Source of the DNA: Acidithrix ferrooxidans
GTDB lineage: Bacteria > Actinomycetota > Acidimicrobiia > Acidimicrobiales > Acidimicrobiaceae
Length of the DNA: 63,086 nucleotides
Direction of reading: 5' to 3'
Assembly (NCBI RefSeq): GCF_000949295.1
Contig: NZ_JXYS01000075.1
Location: 1 to 63,086, forward strand
The stretch's first letter is position 1. Every line of letters starts with the position of its first letter. A program made the position numbers and the translations under genes. Below are positions 29,770 through 39,865 of this stretch, piece after piece. The notes below the pieces were generated by a model. That model did no database searches. It was not told the origin of the DNA and saw only the letters and a list, made by a program, of their open reading frames with translations.

Positions 29770-30001
29770 CATCAAACAGGATATCTTGAACTTGGTTTGA
29801 TGCTTGGATACAAAAAGAACCTTGAATCGTTGGTTCTAAGATTTGGTCCTTGAAATCAGGTAGAAACCACCACTTGAGGACAGCCTTAATTACGGGCGTG
29901 GCTTTATCAAGTAGTAGTGAATCTAGTTATCATTTCGCCCACAGAGATCGAGATGATGGCCAATGAGATTGGCCAATGAAATATAAGAAAAGTTCGATAG
30001 A

Positions 30002-30043
30002 TGATAGCTGACACCAAATCTGATTGTCAGATGTCAGCTATCA
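30002..30043. promoter_or_regulatory. Nested hairpin upstream of padR
   Basis: TGATAGCTGACA (30002-30013) pairs perfectly with 30032-30043; inside, TCTGA (30019-30023) pairs with TCAGA (30027-30031), leaving a 5-base bulge. It ends 44 bases before the padR start, so it could be an autoregulatory operator or a 5' UTR structure. Confidence 0.45.
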
Positions 30044-30087
30044 ACGATTACAAGTTTGACTTAAATTGAATTGCCAAGGAGGTGATC

Positions 30088-30765
30088 ATGAAAAAGACAT
30101 CGTCACAATTATTAGATCTAGCCGTCTTAGCGCTCTTGAAGCGAGGCGACTACCACGGATATCAAATCAAAAAAAGTCTCTCAGAGTTGGCTGGTCCTCT
30201 TCTTCAATTCTCATTTGGATCGCTATATCCAGCACTAGCTCGCCTGGAGGAACGCTCCGCGCTTGAATCCTTCGTCGACTCTGCCTCTACCTTTGTAGCT
30301 GCCACAGGATCGCTGACTGGTGATCTCGCGATGAGTGACGAATGGGTGAGGGCCACTACATGGCGCTCAAATACAGAACGAACCGTTCGCACTAGGCGTG
30401 TCTATAAAATTACCGAGATTGGAGTCAAGCTCTTCGACGAACTTTTCGAGCATGCTCCACTCGAATCTGAAGCCGATTTCTTAGCTTGGCTAAGTCTCGC
30501 CGATGAATCCAAATTCGATATCGTCTTGGAGCGCTTTTACGAGAGGGTGGCAAATCTTGAGAGGCTTCGCAAGATACGCTCTGTCGCATCAAAACCAAAT
30601 GCAACCGCTGGCATCTTGCGTGACCAGATCAACCGAAGGCTAATTGGAATCGTTGAAAACGAAATCAATTTCGTAAAGTCCCTAATTGCCACGGTTGAAT
30701 CGCAAATTTCACTAAATAATGAAGAAAGGATCGCTAGGGAGACTACGTCGGTTTCACAACCATAA
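30088..30765 (+). CDS. PadR-family transcriptional regulator
   Basis: 225 residues. I chose the ATG at 30088, which follows AAGGAGG at 5 bases; an upstream GTG at 30082 overlaps that ribosome site. The N-terminal winged helix reads LDLAVLALLKRGDYHGYQIKKSLSE ... FSFGSLYPALARLEERSALES, with the YPAL and RRVYKITEIG strings typical of PadR. The C-terminal half is helical and probably dimerises. It precedes ino1 on the same strand, as the PadR gene Rv0047c neighbours ino1 in mycobacteria, so control of ino1 and of itself is a reasonable inference. Confidence 0.93.
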   Translation: MKKTSSQLLDLAVLALLKRGDYHGYQIKKSLSELAGPLLQFSFGSLYPALARLEERSALESFVDSASTFVAATGSLTGDLAMSDEWVRATTWRSNTERTVRTRRVYKITEIGVKLFDELFEHAPLESEADFLAWLSLADESKFDIVLERFYERVANLERLRKIRSVASKPNATAGILRDQINRRLIGIVENEINFVKSLIATVESQISLNNEERIARETTSVSQP

Positions 30766-30852
30766 CTTCTAACCTCCATCGATCCTTTCTTTGCATTAGC
30801 AAAGTCAGCGGTTCAGGGAGATCAAGAATCAAAAAATTAAGGGTGAATCGAT

Positions 30853-30865
30853 CTATCAGAGATAG
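30853..30865. promoter_or_regulatory. CTATC-AGA-GATAG dyad before ino1
   Basis: A 13-bp dyad lies 26 bases upstream of the ino1 ATG, within the probable 5' UTR or promoter. It resembles the core of TetR-type operators, but could also be a PadR site or chance. Confidence 0.3.
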
Positions 30866-30891
30866 TGATTCTAAACTAGGAAGGAATAAAT

Positions 30892-31965
30892 ATGGGCTCA
30901 AAGATAAAGGTAGCTCTAGCCGGAATCGGTAACTGTGCCAGCTCGCTGGTACAAGGAGTTGAATACTACAGAAACGCTGACCCAACTGAGGTCGTCCCAG
31001 GATTGATGCACGTCCAACTAGGTGACTACCACGTTGGAGATATAGAATTTGTAGCCGCATTCGATGTCGATGCTTCAAAAGTAGGGACTGATCTCTCCAA
31101 GGCGATCCACAGTGGTCAAAATAACACTATTCGCTTCGCTGAAGTGCCTGATCTTGGTGTTACGGTCCTTCGCGGACCGACCTTTGACGGCCTTGGCAAG
31201 TACTACCGACAGATTATCGAGGAGTCTCCCGCCGAACCCGTCGACGTAGCAGCAATCCTAGCCGCCACTGGCGCTGACGTTCTCGTCAGCTACCTTCCTG
31301 TTGGTTCCGAGCAAGCGCAAAAGTTCTATGCACAGGCTGCCATCGACGCTAAGGTCGCCTTCGTAAATGCAATCCCTGTCTTTATCGCCTCAGATCCGAT
31401 CTGGGCAGCCAAGTTCACCGAGGCAAATGTGCCCATCGTTGGCGACGACATCAAGAGCCAAGTTGGCGCTACAATCGTCCACCGAGTTCTTACCCGTCTC
31501 TTTGAAGACCGTGGAATGGTACTCGATCGAACCTACCAACTAAACGTTGGCGGAAATATGGACTTCAAAAACATGCTTGAGCGTGAAAGACTTGAGTCCA
31601 AGAAGATCTCTAAGACACAAGCCGTCACAAGCCAGGTAGATGGTGGCATAGATGACTACAACGTCCATATTGGGCCATCGGATCACGTTGCTTGGTTAGA
31701 GGACCGTAAATGGGCTTATATTCGCCTTGAGGGAAGAAACTTCGGTGACGTACCTTTGAACATTGAGCTAAAGCTCGAAGTGTGGGATTCGCCTAACTCA
31801 GCTGGAGTTATCATTGACGCTCTACGTTGTGCCAAGATCGCCAAAGACCGTGGAATTGGAGGCCCAATTCTAAGTGCCTCAGCCTACTTTATGAAGTCTC
31901 CACCGGTACAATATCGCGACCACATCGCCCACGATATGGTCAATGAATTCGCCAAGGGACTCTAA
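30892..31965 (+). CDS. ino1: Inositol-3-phosphate synthase
   Basis: 357 residues, the short actinobacterial/archaeal type. It starts [23 protein letters not shown] (NAD-binding), and includes [54 protein letters not shown] and [13 protein letters not shown]. It converts glucose 6-phosphate to inositol 3-phosphate, the precursor of phosphatidylinositol and, in many actinobacteria, mycothiol. AGGAAGG lies before the ATG. It follows padR by 126 bp and ends in its own terminator. Confidence 0.97.
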   Translation: MGSKIKVALAGIGNCASSLVQGVEYYRNADPTEVVPGLMHVQLGDYHVGDIEFVAAFDVDASKVGTDLSKAIHSGQNNTIRFAEVPDLGVTVLRGPTFDGLGKYYRQIIEESPAEPVDVAAILAATGADVLVSYLPVGSEQAQKFYAQAAIDAKVAFVNAIPVFIASDPIWAAKFTEANVPIVGDDIKSQVGATIVHRVLTRLFEDRGMVLDRTYQLNVGGNMDFKNMLERERLESKKISKTQAVTSQVDGGIDDYNVHIGPSDHVAWLEDRKWAYIRLEGRNFGDVPLNIELKLEVWDSPNSAGVIIDALRCAKIAKDRGIGGPILSASAYFMKSPPVQYRDHIAHDMVNEFAKGL

Positions 31966-32025
31966 GTTCCACTAGGGCCGACGGCCACGGTTACAGCGAC
32001 AGCGACAGCTTTATAATCAAAATTT

Positions 32026-32074
32026 ATAGAGGCCCATAATGAGATAATTTCTCATCAAGGGCCTCTATTTTTTA
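32026..32074 (+). terminator. Rho-independent terminator of ino1
   Basis: ATAGAGGCCC (32026-32035) pairs with GGGCCTCTAT (32059-32068), with an inner TGAGA/TCTCA stem, followed by a T run. It is about 60 bases past the ino1 stop. Confidence 0.92.
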
Positions 32075-32491
32075 TTGAAATCCTACTTAACGGCTAGTTA
32101 GTGTGGAAATTCCTCGAAAATCACCTAATGGCTATATTCGCCAACAACGTCAACTGATAACTACATCGCCGAAACCACATAGATCCAACCAAGACAAAAC
32201 TAGATAAACTTTGCCGACCCAAGGTTGGAAAATTGAGACTTAGCCCAAAAGGCCATCTTTTGGCAATCTCCATGTCGATCTAAAACAAATAACCTGGTCA
32301 CCTCATAAGAGCCACCCATTTGCAATCAAATCCCAAGGTGTTGATAAAAATGGGCAGATGACTCTGGTGAGCAACTCTGTTAAACAGATCAAACAAAACA
32401 AAACCAAGCAGCACGCACAGAAGGCACATCATCATCAACATTAATTAATCGCAACACAAATTAATCGAGGGCAAAAGGACCTTCGCTAGAG
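32075..32491. other. Convergent intergenic region, no gene seen
   Basis: About 420 bp between the ends of ino1 and the ABC-F gene. It is A-rich near 32390-32410. I see no ORF and no clear terminator for the leftward gene. Confidence 0.45.
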
Positions 32492-34090
32492 TCAAATCAA
32501 CTCGATTAGCTCCAACATCGACTCTTTCCAATAGGTGAACTTGCGCTCTGGCAGCATAAGGGCATGTGATGGATGATAAGCAGCCACAAAAGCTCGATCG
32601 TGGCTCACCAGAATCGAAGTTCCACTCCAGTGGCGAAGCATCTCTCCAACTGCCGCTCTCGATCGAGGATCAAGGTTATTCGAAGGCTCGTCCAAGATCA
32701 ATAGGTTGTTGTTTCCAGCTGCGATCTTAGCCAATGAGAGTTTGGTACGCTCACCACCAGAGAGCGAAGCGGGATTCTCATTTACGTGGGCATCCTTGAG
32801 TCCAAAAGATCCCAAGATCGCTCGACGCTCTCGCTCTTCTTTGAGAATCGAATCCCCTAAATTACCAAGAACCGTAGTCCCATAGTCGATCTCTTCATGC
32901 TCCTGGGCAAAGTAGCCCATAGCCACATTGTGGCCCAATTTGATCGTGCCCGATGTAGCTTGTTGAACTCCTGCCAGACATCTCAGCAGAGATGACTTAC
33001 CAGCACCGTTTCGGCCAATTACAACCAGTCGGGTTCCTCGCTCAAGGCTCAAACTAAGCGAAGGTATAACTACCAACTCTCCGTATCGTACCGATAACTT
33101 ATCGACCTCTAGAGCGGTCACACCCGATCTTGGTGGTGTAGGGAGTTTGAATTTAATCTTGGTGGTAGCCGCCCTTACCTCTGTTCGACTCGACTGCATT
33201 CGTTCAACTCGTGAATCTAGGCTCTGGGCGGTCTTAGCTCGTGATGCGGTTGAGTGGCGCATCGAATCAGCAAGTTCTTTGAGACGCTTTATCTCTTTTT
33301 CTTCCATAGTAGAAGCTTTAAATCGTCGTGCTGAATCTTCTTCCACGAAGGCAAGATACGCAGAGTAGTTACCCTTAAACTGCTCCAGCTTTCCGTTCTC
33401 TAAGTTAAAGACTCGAGTTACCGATTTATCCAATAGTGCCAAGTCGTGGGAGACGACCAACAGTGCACCGGCAAAGGCGGTTAGCTCCGCCATTAGCCAT
33501 GCCTTGGCCTTTAGGTCCAAGTGGTTAGTAGGTTCGTCTAAGATCATCGTCTCTGGCTTTTGATAAAGAACTCTTACAAGCTCCAATCGACGACGCTGAC
33601 CACCCGAAAGAGAAGACAATTCAGCCAATAAGACATCTTCATCAAGGCCAACGCCTTTTGCCAACCTGAAGATCTCTGACTCCGACTCGTATCCACCGCG
33701 GTGGCCAAAATCGTCTTGTAGATCAACGAGATGTTGTATGTTTTCAGTGGTTGGATCTTTGCTTACGAGTTCTTGGGCAACTCTTAGGTCATGTTCGATG
33801 CGATCCAGACCCCTGGCTGAAAGGACATGATACAGGCCATATGGCTCCATACCTAGACCTTCATCGTCTACATCCTGAGGAAGAAACCCCACACTACCTT
33901 GGGCTTCTATGACACCACTAAAAGACAGGGCAGCTGCTGCATCACCCATGAGCACCGACAGCATTGATGATTTGCCGGCCCCATTACGTCCGACAAGTGC
34001 GATCTTATCTCCATTATTGATTGAGAAACTTGCGCCGCCGACGAGTTGTCGGGCCCCAAGGTTCACATCGAGTTTCTCTACTCTGAGCAC
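32492..34090 (-). CDS. ABC-F family ATP-binding protein
   Basis: 532 residues with two ABC domains and no membrane segments. Walker A is GRNGAGKSSML in the first and GRNGAGKSSLL in the second; the signatures are LSGGQRRRLEL and LSGGERTKLSL; Walker B strings are MILDEPTNHLDL and LILDEPSNNLDP. A charged linker (EEDSARRFKASTMEEKEIKRLKELADSM, with the SLDSRVERMQ helix) joins them. ABC-F proteins act on the ribosome, either as translation factors or in antibiotic protection. The start is a GTG at 34090. Subfamily is not assigned. Confidence 0.95.
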   Translation of the reverse strand: MLRVEKLDVNLGARQLVGGASFSINNGDKIALVGRNGAGKSSMLSVLMGDAAAALSFSGVIEAQGSVGFLPQDVDDEGLGMEPYGLYHVLSARGLDRIEHDLRVAQELVSKDPTTENIQHLVDLQDDFGHRGGYESESEIFRLAKGVGLDEDVLLAELSSLSGGQRRRLELVRVLYQKPETMILDEPTNHLDLKAKAWLMAELTAFAGALLVVSHDLALLDKSVTRVFNLENGKLEQFKGNYSAYLAFVEEDSARRFKASTMEEKEIKRLKELADSMRHSTASRAKTAQSLDSRVERMQSSRTEVRAATTKIKFKLPTPPRSGVTALEVDKLSVRYGELVVIPSLSLSLERGTRLVVIGRNGAGKSSLLRCLAGVQQATSGTIKLGHNVAMGYFAQEHEEIDYGTTVLGNLGDSILKEERERRAILGSFGLKDAHVNENPASLSGGERTKLSLAKIAAGNNNLLILDEPSNNLDPRSRAAVGEMLRHWSGTSILVSHDRAFVAAYHPSHALMLPERKFTYWKESMLELIELI

Positions 34091-34910
34091 GAAAAGTAAA
34101 CCTGCATTTCTGGACTTGTTACTATAACAGCGTACTTCGCCACAGCGGCTTTATCGACCATCGCATAGCAGGCGGGCCATCACCCATGCAAATACAAATA
34201 TTCACACCACTCAAACAAGAGAGCCAAAATGAACCGCCACCAGCGACTCTAACCGAATAAAAAAGAGATCTCCAAAGATCTGGGGTCGAAGATAACCCAA
34301 ACAACTAAATGCCCATTATTGCCGCGCACTGCCGACTTGACCAATCCAAGAGGACGGTATTTCTCACTGTGGATACACTCACCTAATCGAAGAAAGTGAA
34401 GCTAAAAATCGCGCCGTAACCCGCCCAAGTTAGACCTCCAAGTCCTAATTCTTTGAAAAATTAGATCCAACAATTAATGTCAACTAAAAACCACCAAAGA
34501 AAAAATCGCGGCATATTAATTGGGTCAAATCTAATTGGGTCAAATAGACCTGAGCCTCAAAGTGCCTCGTCCGTTTAACCAATCACTTATTTACTCATAG
34601 TCAATTAGGTGGGCAATTAGCCAGTCGATAAGAGCCCACCTATGGGAGCTAACACTTTATAGAGATATAATCACATAAAACAATTATTTAACAACTAAAA
34701 ATGACAGAAAATAGCTTATATAGAGAAAAAATCGTATTTATTAAAAATCCCACACAAAACCACTAGATCAACCCTCACCAATTGCCGGTTGGGATCGCGC
34801 TTGACTTTCACAATCACAAACTGGCGTAGTGTCAATTGGCTATCTTGTGATTAGCTGGGTTCTAATTAACTCTCAAATAGTTAGCTCCCAACTAATGGCG
34901 CAGGCAACCC
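34091..34910. other. AT-rich intergenic region with repeats
   Basis: About 820 bp between two leftward genes. It holds a 15-bp tandem repeat (34517-34546), a TAGGTGGGC/GCCCACCTA hairpin (34606-34614 with 34634-34642), and a strongly A+T-rich stretch at about 34660-34770. No ORF is supported. Confidence 0.5.
34517..34546. repeat. 15-bp tandem repeat, two copies
   Basis: TAATTGGGTCAAATC at 34517-34531 is repeated at 34532-34546 with one final-base change. Confidence 0.85.
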
Positions 34911-36650
34911 TCACCTAACATCGTTGGGTTGACCAATAATGCGATAGATCTCCACAGCAAATGGACCCTCAAGATGCGCCTCGTCGGTTGGTCCCACACC
35001 AACTAGTCCGGGCGGAATTTCTTCCCCTGCGCCGCGAACTACTGGTTCTCGGTGGCTAGCCAAATCGTCGTTTTTGGCATCTCCACCATGACTATCCATT
35101 CCCAAACTAGTCATAATCAATTCAAGATGATCAAAGCCAAGGCGATCTGTTTTATATAGATTTTCTCTAGAGTAGGTGACATTGACGAGAAATTTATCGA
35201 TTCTATAGATCCACTGGACCGGAGAAAAGACGATCTCTTCGATCTTGGCATCTAAGGAGATCTCCGAGTGCAGAGAGATCAGCGCTCGACTCCAATTCAG
35301 AATCGACGAATGGTCGGCGATCTGTTCTTCCACATCTCCGAAGATCGGGTCGCTTATCGGAAGCCAAGTCTTATCTCCCTTGGAAAAGCCACGATTTACC
35401 TGCGAATTCCACGGCATCGGAGTTCGAACCCTATCTCGTAGGAAAGCTTTTTCGTTTCCGATGCGTTTTCTGGCCTGAATGCTCATGTTGTCGAGAAGAT
35501 CAGCATCGTCTAAATCTGAATCAGCCAGGCCGATCTCATCTCCAAAGTACAAGACACTCACTCCTGGCACCATAAAGATCAACGCCAACGCTACCTTTAT
35601 CTTGTCTTTATCTTTATTACACCACCGAGACCCAAAGCGAGAAATATCATGATTCGACCCAGTCCATGTAGCCCTAGCTCCCATTGGAAGGCCGCCAATA
35701 GCGCCCATGATCGAACGACGGATCGCGGTTGGCTCAAATAACGAGGTCGTAAAGCCAAAGTTGAAAGTCAGCTGCAGCTCGTCACCATCTCCAAAAAAGC
35801 GAGCCAAGGTCTCTGGTTTGTTGACCCACGTCTCACCTAAGAGAACCTTAGGAGGATCATATTCATTACAGATTTCTCTCCATCTTCGATAGAGTCCGTG
35901 AACCTCGGGTCGGTTCTTGGAAAAGATTGGTGCCACTCCAAATGGTGCATCCATTACATCCGCAATAGCGATCGGATCATCGCGAAGATAGCGATCTTTG
36001 TAGATCCCATGGGCAACATCGATACGAAAGCCATCAACTCCCGCATCAAACCAATAGGTCAAGATCTTCTCAAACTCTTCGTGGACCGCTGGATTCCACC
36101 AATTTAAGTCGGGTTGATCTGCCAAAAAATTATGAAGATAGTACTCATTGCTATCGTCGTCTAGCGTCCAAGCGCTCGATCCCGTTCCATCTAGCCAATT
36201 ATTAGGTGGTCCACCATCGCTCTTTGGCGGAGCCCAAACGTAGTAGTCCCGGTATTTCGAAGCCTTAGATGATCGGCTATCAATAAACCATGGATGCTTA
36301 GAACTTGAATGATTTGGAATTATGTCCAAAAAAACCTTAATTCCAAAGCTCTTCGCCTTGGCGATCAAAGCTTCAAAATCACTGTCATTGCCAAGTTCCG
36401 GCGCTAAGGCGATGTAATCACTAACATCGTATCCAAAGTCCGAATTAGGAGACCTAGTTATCGGGGAAAGCCAGATTGCATCGATTCCAAGCCATGCTAA
36501 GTAACCTAATTTAGAACTCACGCCTCTAAGATCGCCAATGCCATCCCCGTTTGAGTCCACCCAGGATCTAATGTAAATCTGATAGATGCTGGCCTGAGAC
36601 CACCAATTAGGATCGCCATCTAAATGCGACGGAGAAATTTGATCAGTCAT
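34911..36650 (-). CDS. GH13-family alpha-glucosidase
   Basis: 579 residues. The (beta/alpha)8 catalytic domain begins WWSQASIYQIYIRSWVDSNGDGIGDLRG. The expected catalytic residues are Asp211 (GFRIDVAH), Glu273 (LLGETW) and Asp335 (GSNHDISR). LDIIPNHSS is the conserved region I. This pattern fits exo-acting enzymes such as alpha-glucosidase or oligo-1,6-glucosidase, probably cytoplasmic because no signal peptide is present. The C-terminal ~60 residues carry a hydrophilic insertion (DSHGGDAKNDDLASHREP) not typical of the family. GAGG lies 4 bases before the ATG. No sugar transporter is adjacent. Confidence 0.93.
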   Translation of the reverse strand: MTDQISPSHLDGDPNWWSQASIYQIYIRSWVDSNGDGIGDLRGVSSKLGYLAWLGIDAIWLSPITRSPNSDFGYDVSDYIALAPELGNDSDFEALIAKAKSFGIKVFLDIIPNHSSSKHPWFIDSRSSKASKYRDYYVWAPPKSDGGPPNNWLDGTGSSAWTLDDDSNEYYLHNFLADQPDLNWWNPAVHEEFEKILTYWFDAGVDGFRIDVAHGIYKDRYLRDDPIAIADVMDAPFGVAPIFSKNRPEVHGLYRRWREICNEYDPPKVLLGETWVNKPETLARFFGDGDELQLTFNFGFTTSLFEPTAIRRSIMGAIGGLPMGARATWTGSNHDISRFGSRWCNKDKDKIKVALALIFMVPGVSVLYFGDEIGLADSDLDDADLLDNMSIQARKRIGNEKAFLRDRVRTPMPWNSQVNRGFSKGDKTWLPISDPIFGDVEEQIADHSSILNWSRALISLHSEISLDAKIEEIVFSPVQWIYRIDKFLVNVTYSRENLYKTDRLGFDHLELIMTSLGMDSHGGDAKNDDLASHREPVVRGAGEEIPPGLVGVGPTDEAHLEGPFAVEIYRIIGQPNDVR

Positions 36651-37325
36651 AGTACCTCTTTTTAAAATCTTGCTCTGACGATAGCCCTTGGGCTAAAGAA
36701 AATCTTGACGCACCACTTATTCGTCTCGCCATTCATCACGCCCCTAGACGGTAAATACAACAGGCTAAGCCAAACTTGGAACTCCTGCTGGTTGTCATCC
36801 GCCGTCCCCGAGTTGTTCTAACGGCGACAAAACCTCACTAGGTAACCAGCCATTGTCGTCTATCAACTTGGCGACATCGAACAGATGAACATTTCATTCA
36901 TCTGTGGCAATAACGTAGTCGACTCACCTTGGATAAAAATAAAGATCGATGAATACTTGAATTAGAGCTCTCAATCTTGCTTTATCTTAGAAGATTCGAG
37001 AAAATCTCCTCTATTGCACCCGTTGGCTAAGGACAAATGCACGCGACAAATAAAGAAAGACTCAAATAAAGAAAGACTCAAATAAAGAAAGACTCAAATA
37101 AAGAAAGACTCAAAGATGACCCCCTAGCGACAAGTCTCCGGGTGCGAGCTAGGTAACGACAATATTGCATCAAAATTAATTTGGATCCAAAATCAAAGAT
37201 ATATGCGTCCCTAAGCCAATTCGACAACCCCTAAGTCGCCAAAAGGCGCTAACATTTCTTTTAAAAGACTGCCTTTTGGACGAATAAGACTTCCATTCTG
37301 GTGCTCAAGATTAGGTACGGTCGAG
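36651..37325. other. Divergent intergenic region with tandem and inverted repeats
   Basis: About 675 bp between the leftward glucosidase and the rightward methyltransferase. A 9-bp inverted repeat (ACAGATGAA 36881-36889 with 36897-36905, 7-nt loop) could be an operator, and a 16-bp tandem array lies at 37047-37110. No gene is supported. Confidence 0.5.
37047..37110. repeat. 16-bp tandem repeat, four perfect copies
   Basis: The unit CAAATAAAGAAAGACT is repeated four times without a mismatch at 37047, 37063, 37079 and 37095. Confidence 0.95.
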
Positions 37326-37970
37326 ATGAACCCACTCTTTGGAGCTATCGAAAGAAACGTTGGATCACTTCGAAGTTGCCGCGTTGTTGAATTAGGTGCT
37401 ATCGGAGGCATCGTCAGCGCTCCATATACCAACGTCATCTCAAACCTCATAGTTGTAGAACCATCCGCCGAAGTAATAACGAAACTTACTCAAGAGGCTG
37501 ATCCAGATAGCCCTAGATATGAGGTTCACAATGGAGGTCTCGACGAACTGGCCTTTATCAACATCGACTCCGCCGACACCGTAATTAGCGCACTGGGCTT
37601 ATTGTCAACTAGTGATCCAGATCGCCTTCTTCGAAGTGTAAAGAGAATATTACGCCCATCTGGATCGTTCATCTTCAGCGTTGCTCATCCCTTGCTAATA
37701 ACCAATTCACTGATCGAACCTCCTAGTGACTATCGCTACTTCGAAAGCCACATCGTCGATACCCAAGTGCTCGGCTTTGGCCTTGAACTCCCACAAAAGA
37801 TATCGCTTAGGCCAATCTCAAAACTCTTTTCGCTTGTGCAACGAGCGGGACTTTATGTCGATACCTTTGAAGAGATCTCAATAAGAAATCAAATCAAGCC
37901 AAAAACCCAACAACAAGGTAAAGACAAGGATCTACCTGATTTCATAATTGTCAAAGTAAAAAAACGATAG
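37326..37970 (+). CDS. SAM-dependent methyltransferase (class I, DUF-like)
   Basis: 214 residues. A Rossmann motif I reads VVELGAIGGIVSAPY, followed by an acidic strand end (IVVEPS), a motif near TVISALGLLSTSDPDRLLRSVKRILRPSGSFIFSVAHPLL that matches the methyltransferase 4/5 region, and a basic C-terminus. The glycine motif is less regular than usual. Substrate unknown. The frame is open upstream of the ATG without an ATG or clear ribosome site, so the true start may be a little further left. Confidence 0.7.
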   Translation: MNPLFGAIERNVGSLRSCRVVELGAIGGIVSAPYTNVISNLIVVEPSAEVITKLTQEADPDSPRYEVHNGGLDELAFINIDSADTVISALGLLSTSDPDRLLRSVKRILRPSGSFIFSVAHPLLITNSLIEPPSDYRYFESHIVDTQVLGFGLELPQKISLRPISKLFSLVQRAGLYVDTFEEISIRNQIKPKTQQQGKDKDLPDFIIVKVKKR

Positions 37971-38321
37971 AGAAGCGAAACTAGCACTCCAAGAGCACTT
38001 CATTTGCTATTTCACCAAAATCGAGTTAGCAAATAGAACCAATCTCGCCATTTAAGCCCTTTTCCCTGGGGCGGCACACAAGCCAATGCAAATCAGGCCA
38101 TTTCAAAGGCGTCAAATTGGCAACCATCAAGCCGTATCCACGCGGCAAAGGTCTTGCTCGATTCGATGAACCTGCGACTCGCCTTGATTAAATCAAAAAC
38201 CACTAAATAGTCAAAACCCATCGACCTACGTCTTTAAGAATGTTGAATCACCTGATGGGTAAATGAAGGCGCTGAATCATCTTGGTTGGCTTTGGATCGA
38301 CTTACTTAGTCCTGCTTAGTC
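37971..38321. other. Convergent gap with a short hairpin
   Basis: About 350 bp between two gene ends. ATTTGCTA (38002-38009) can pair with TAGCAAAT (38027-38034), a weak hairpin about 30 bases after the methyltransferase stop. No gene is seen. Confidence 0.45.
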
Positions 38322-39860
38322 TTAGAGCCGACCATTTCGCTCTTGCCAAAAGGTCAAGAGGCGCTTGGTTGCTTGATCTTCACCGATCAAACCTTCTTCG
38401 ATTCGCAACTCCATAAGAAATTCAAGGGCAACTCCAACCTCTTTCGATGGAGCAATACCTAAGATCTGCATAACCTGGGTTCCATCTAGCTCTGGGCGAA
38501 GTGAATCTAGCTCCTCTTGGGCTCGTAGCTCTTGGATTCGAACCTTGAGCTGTTGCATCCGAGCTTCTAGTGCTCTCACCTTATTTGCATTTCTGGTGGT
38601 ACAGTCAGCCAAGGTCAACGCGTTCAAATTATCTAAGAGATCGCCTGCGTCCACGACATAACGTCGCACCGCCCTATCTGTCCACCCCGCTTCATAGGTA
38701 TGAAATCGCAGGTGCAAATAGACGAGACGCGAAACCCTCTGAATCATCTCACTTGAATAGCGAAGCGCCCGCATCCTCTTCTTGGTCATCTTTGATCCAA
38801 CTTTGTCGTGGTTGTAAAAGGTCACTCCGCCTTTTTCAAAACGACGAGTCGCTGGCTTTCCAATATCATGAAAGAGCGCCCCTAGTCGCAGCTCCAAATT
38901 CGCTTCAGTCTTATCTATGACGCTATAAGTATGTTCAAGTACATCTTTATGGTGGTGAATCGGATCCTGTTCTAGGGCTAATTGGGAGAGTTCTGGTAAA
39001 AAGAAATGCGTAAGGCCGGTGTCGTTTAGAATCCTAAGTCCCAAAGATGGCTTTGGGGTTACCATAAGTTTGTTGAACTCCGTAGCAAGCCTCTCTGGCG
39101 ATATAATCTCAATGCGACTTGCCATCTGTGACATCGCCAAAACAACACCTTCATCAACTCTAAAGTTCAGCTGCGCTGCAAATCGACAAGCCCGTAGCAT
39201 CCGAAGGGGATCGTCATCGAAGGACTTCTCCGGCTCTCTAGGCGTGCGAATCAAACCTTGCCTGAGATCTCCCATCCCGTCGAAGAGATCTATTACAGAA
39301 GGCGACTCATCCGAAAGATCTAGCGCCATTGCGTTGATCCTAAAGTCGCGTCGGATCAAATCCTCTTCAAGGGTAGTTGGCATGGTCACCACCGGTTTGC
39401 GGGAATCGCTCCTATAGAGATCGCCTCGATGAGTAGTAATCTCAACTATCCGTGAACCAATAAGTGCTGAGATGGTGCCATATTCGGCGCCAACCGTCCA
39501 AACCTTGCGGCTGATAGACGAAAGGATCGCCTCCACCTCATTTGGCATGGCGTCAGTGGTTAGGTCATAGTCAATCGAAGGATCGCTTGATTGATCCGCC
39601 GAAGCTTGGCTTACATCCGTTCTTGGATCATCCTCTAGAGATCCATCGCCAAAAAAATCTCCGACAGAGTCATCACCCATGTGAGAGGCAATCTTTGGGT
39701 AACTCATTTTGTCATGGGTCGCACTCAAAATCGCGTCGCGGACCGAACCACCAACTAGATAGATCTTTCTTTCGTGACGACTAAAGGCCTCAACTAAGGT
39801 ATGAAGTTCGCCTTTGATCTCCCTAACGCGCACATCGAATTCCGATTTATCAAATTGCAT
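38322..39860 (-). CDS. cca: CCA tRNA nucleotidyltransferase
   Basis: 512 residues from the ATG at 39860; the frame is open further upstream, but that part overlaps the preceding gene and lacks family similarity. IYLVGGSVRDAIL (GGSVRD 37-42) and the metal-binding DYDL (Asp97, Asp99) define the polymerase-beta-type head; then RRDFRINAMA, DPLRMLRACRFAAQLNF, and a C-terminal HD domain (LGALFHDIGKPATR, VYLHLRFH). It adds or repairs the CCA end of tRNAs. Between the GGSVRD helix and the DxD is an unusual acidic insertion of about 45 residues. The start lies 5 bases past the deacetylase stop, so the two genes are probably cotranscribed. Confidence 0.94.
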   Translation of the reverse strand: MQFDKSEFDVRVREIKGELHTLVEAFSRHERKIYLVGGSVRDAILSATHDKMSYPKIASHMGDDSVGDFFGDGSLEDDPRTDVSQASADQSSDPSIDYDLTTDAMPNEVEAILSSISRKVWTVGAEYGTISALIGSRIVEITTHRGDLYRSDSRKPVVTMPTTLEEDLIRRDFRINAMALDLSDESPSVIDLFDGMGDLRQGLIRTPREPEKSFDDDPLRMLRACRFAAQLNFRVDEGVVLAMSQMASRIEIISPERLATEFNKLMVTPKPSLGLRILNDTGLTHFFLPELSQLALEQDPIHHHKDVLEHTYSVIDKTEANLELRLGALFHDIGKPATRRFEKGGVTFYNHDKVGSKMTKKRMRALRYSSEMIQRVSRLVYLHLRFHTYEAGWTDRAVRRYVVDAGDLLDNLNALTLADCTTRNANKVRALEARMQQLKVRIQELRAQEELDSLRPELDGTQVMQILGIAPSKEVGVALEFLMELRIEEGLIGEDQATKRLLTFWQERNGRL

Positions 39861-39865
39861 AGTCT

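Larger units (their letters stand above)
29467..30087. other. Divergent regulatory region between DUF5318 and padR
   Basis: About 620 bp with no ORF. It contains several dyads and a tandem repeat listed separately, plus TTGATATCAA (29687-29696) and a GGCCAAT-GAG-ATTGGCC hairpin (29958-29974). It serves divergent transcripts, so dense regulation is plausible. Confidence 0.5.
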
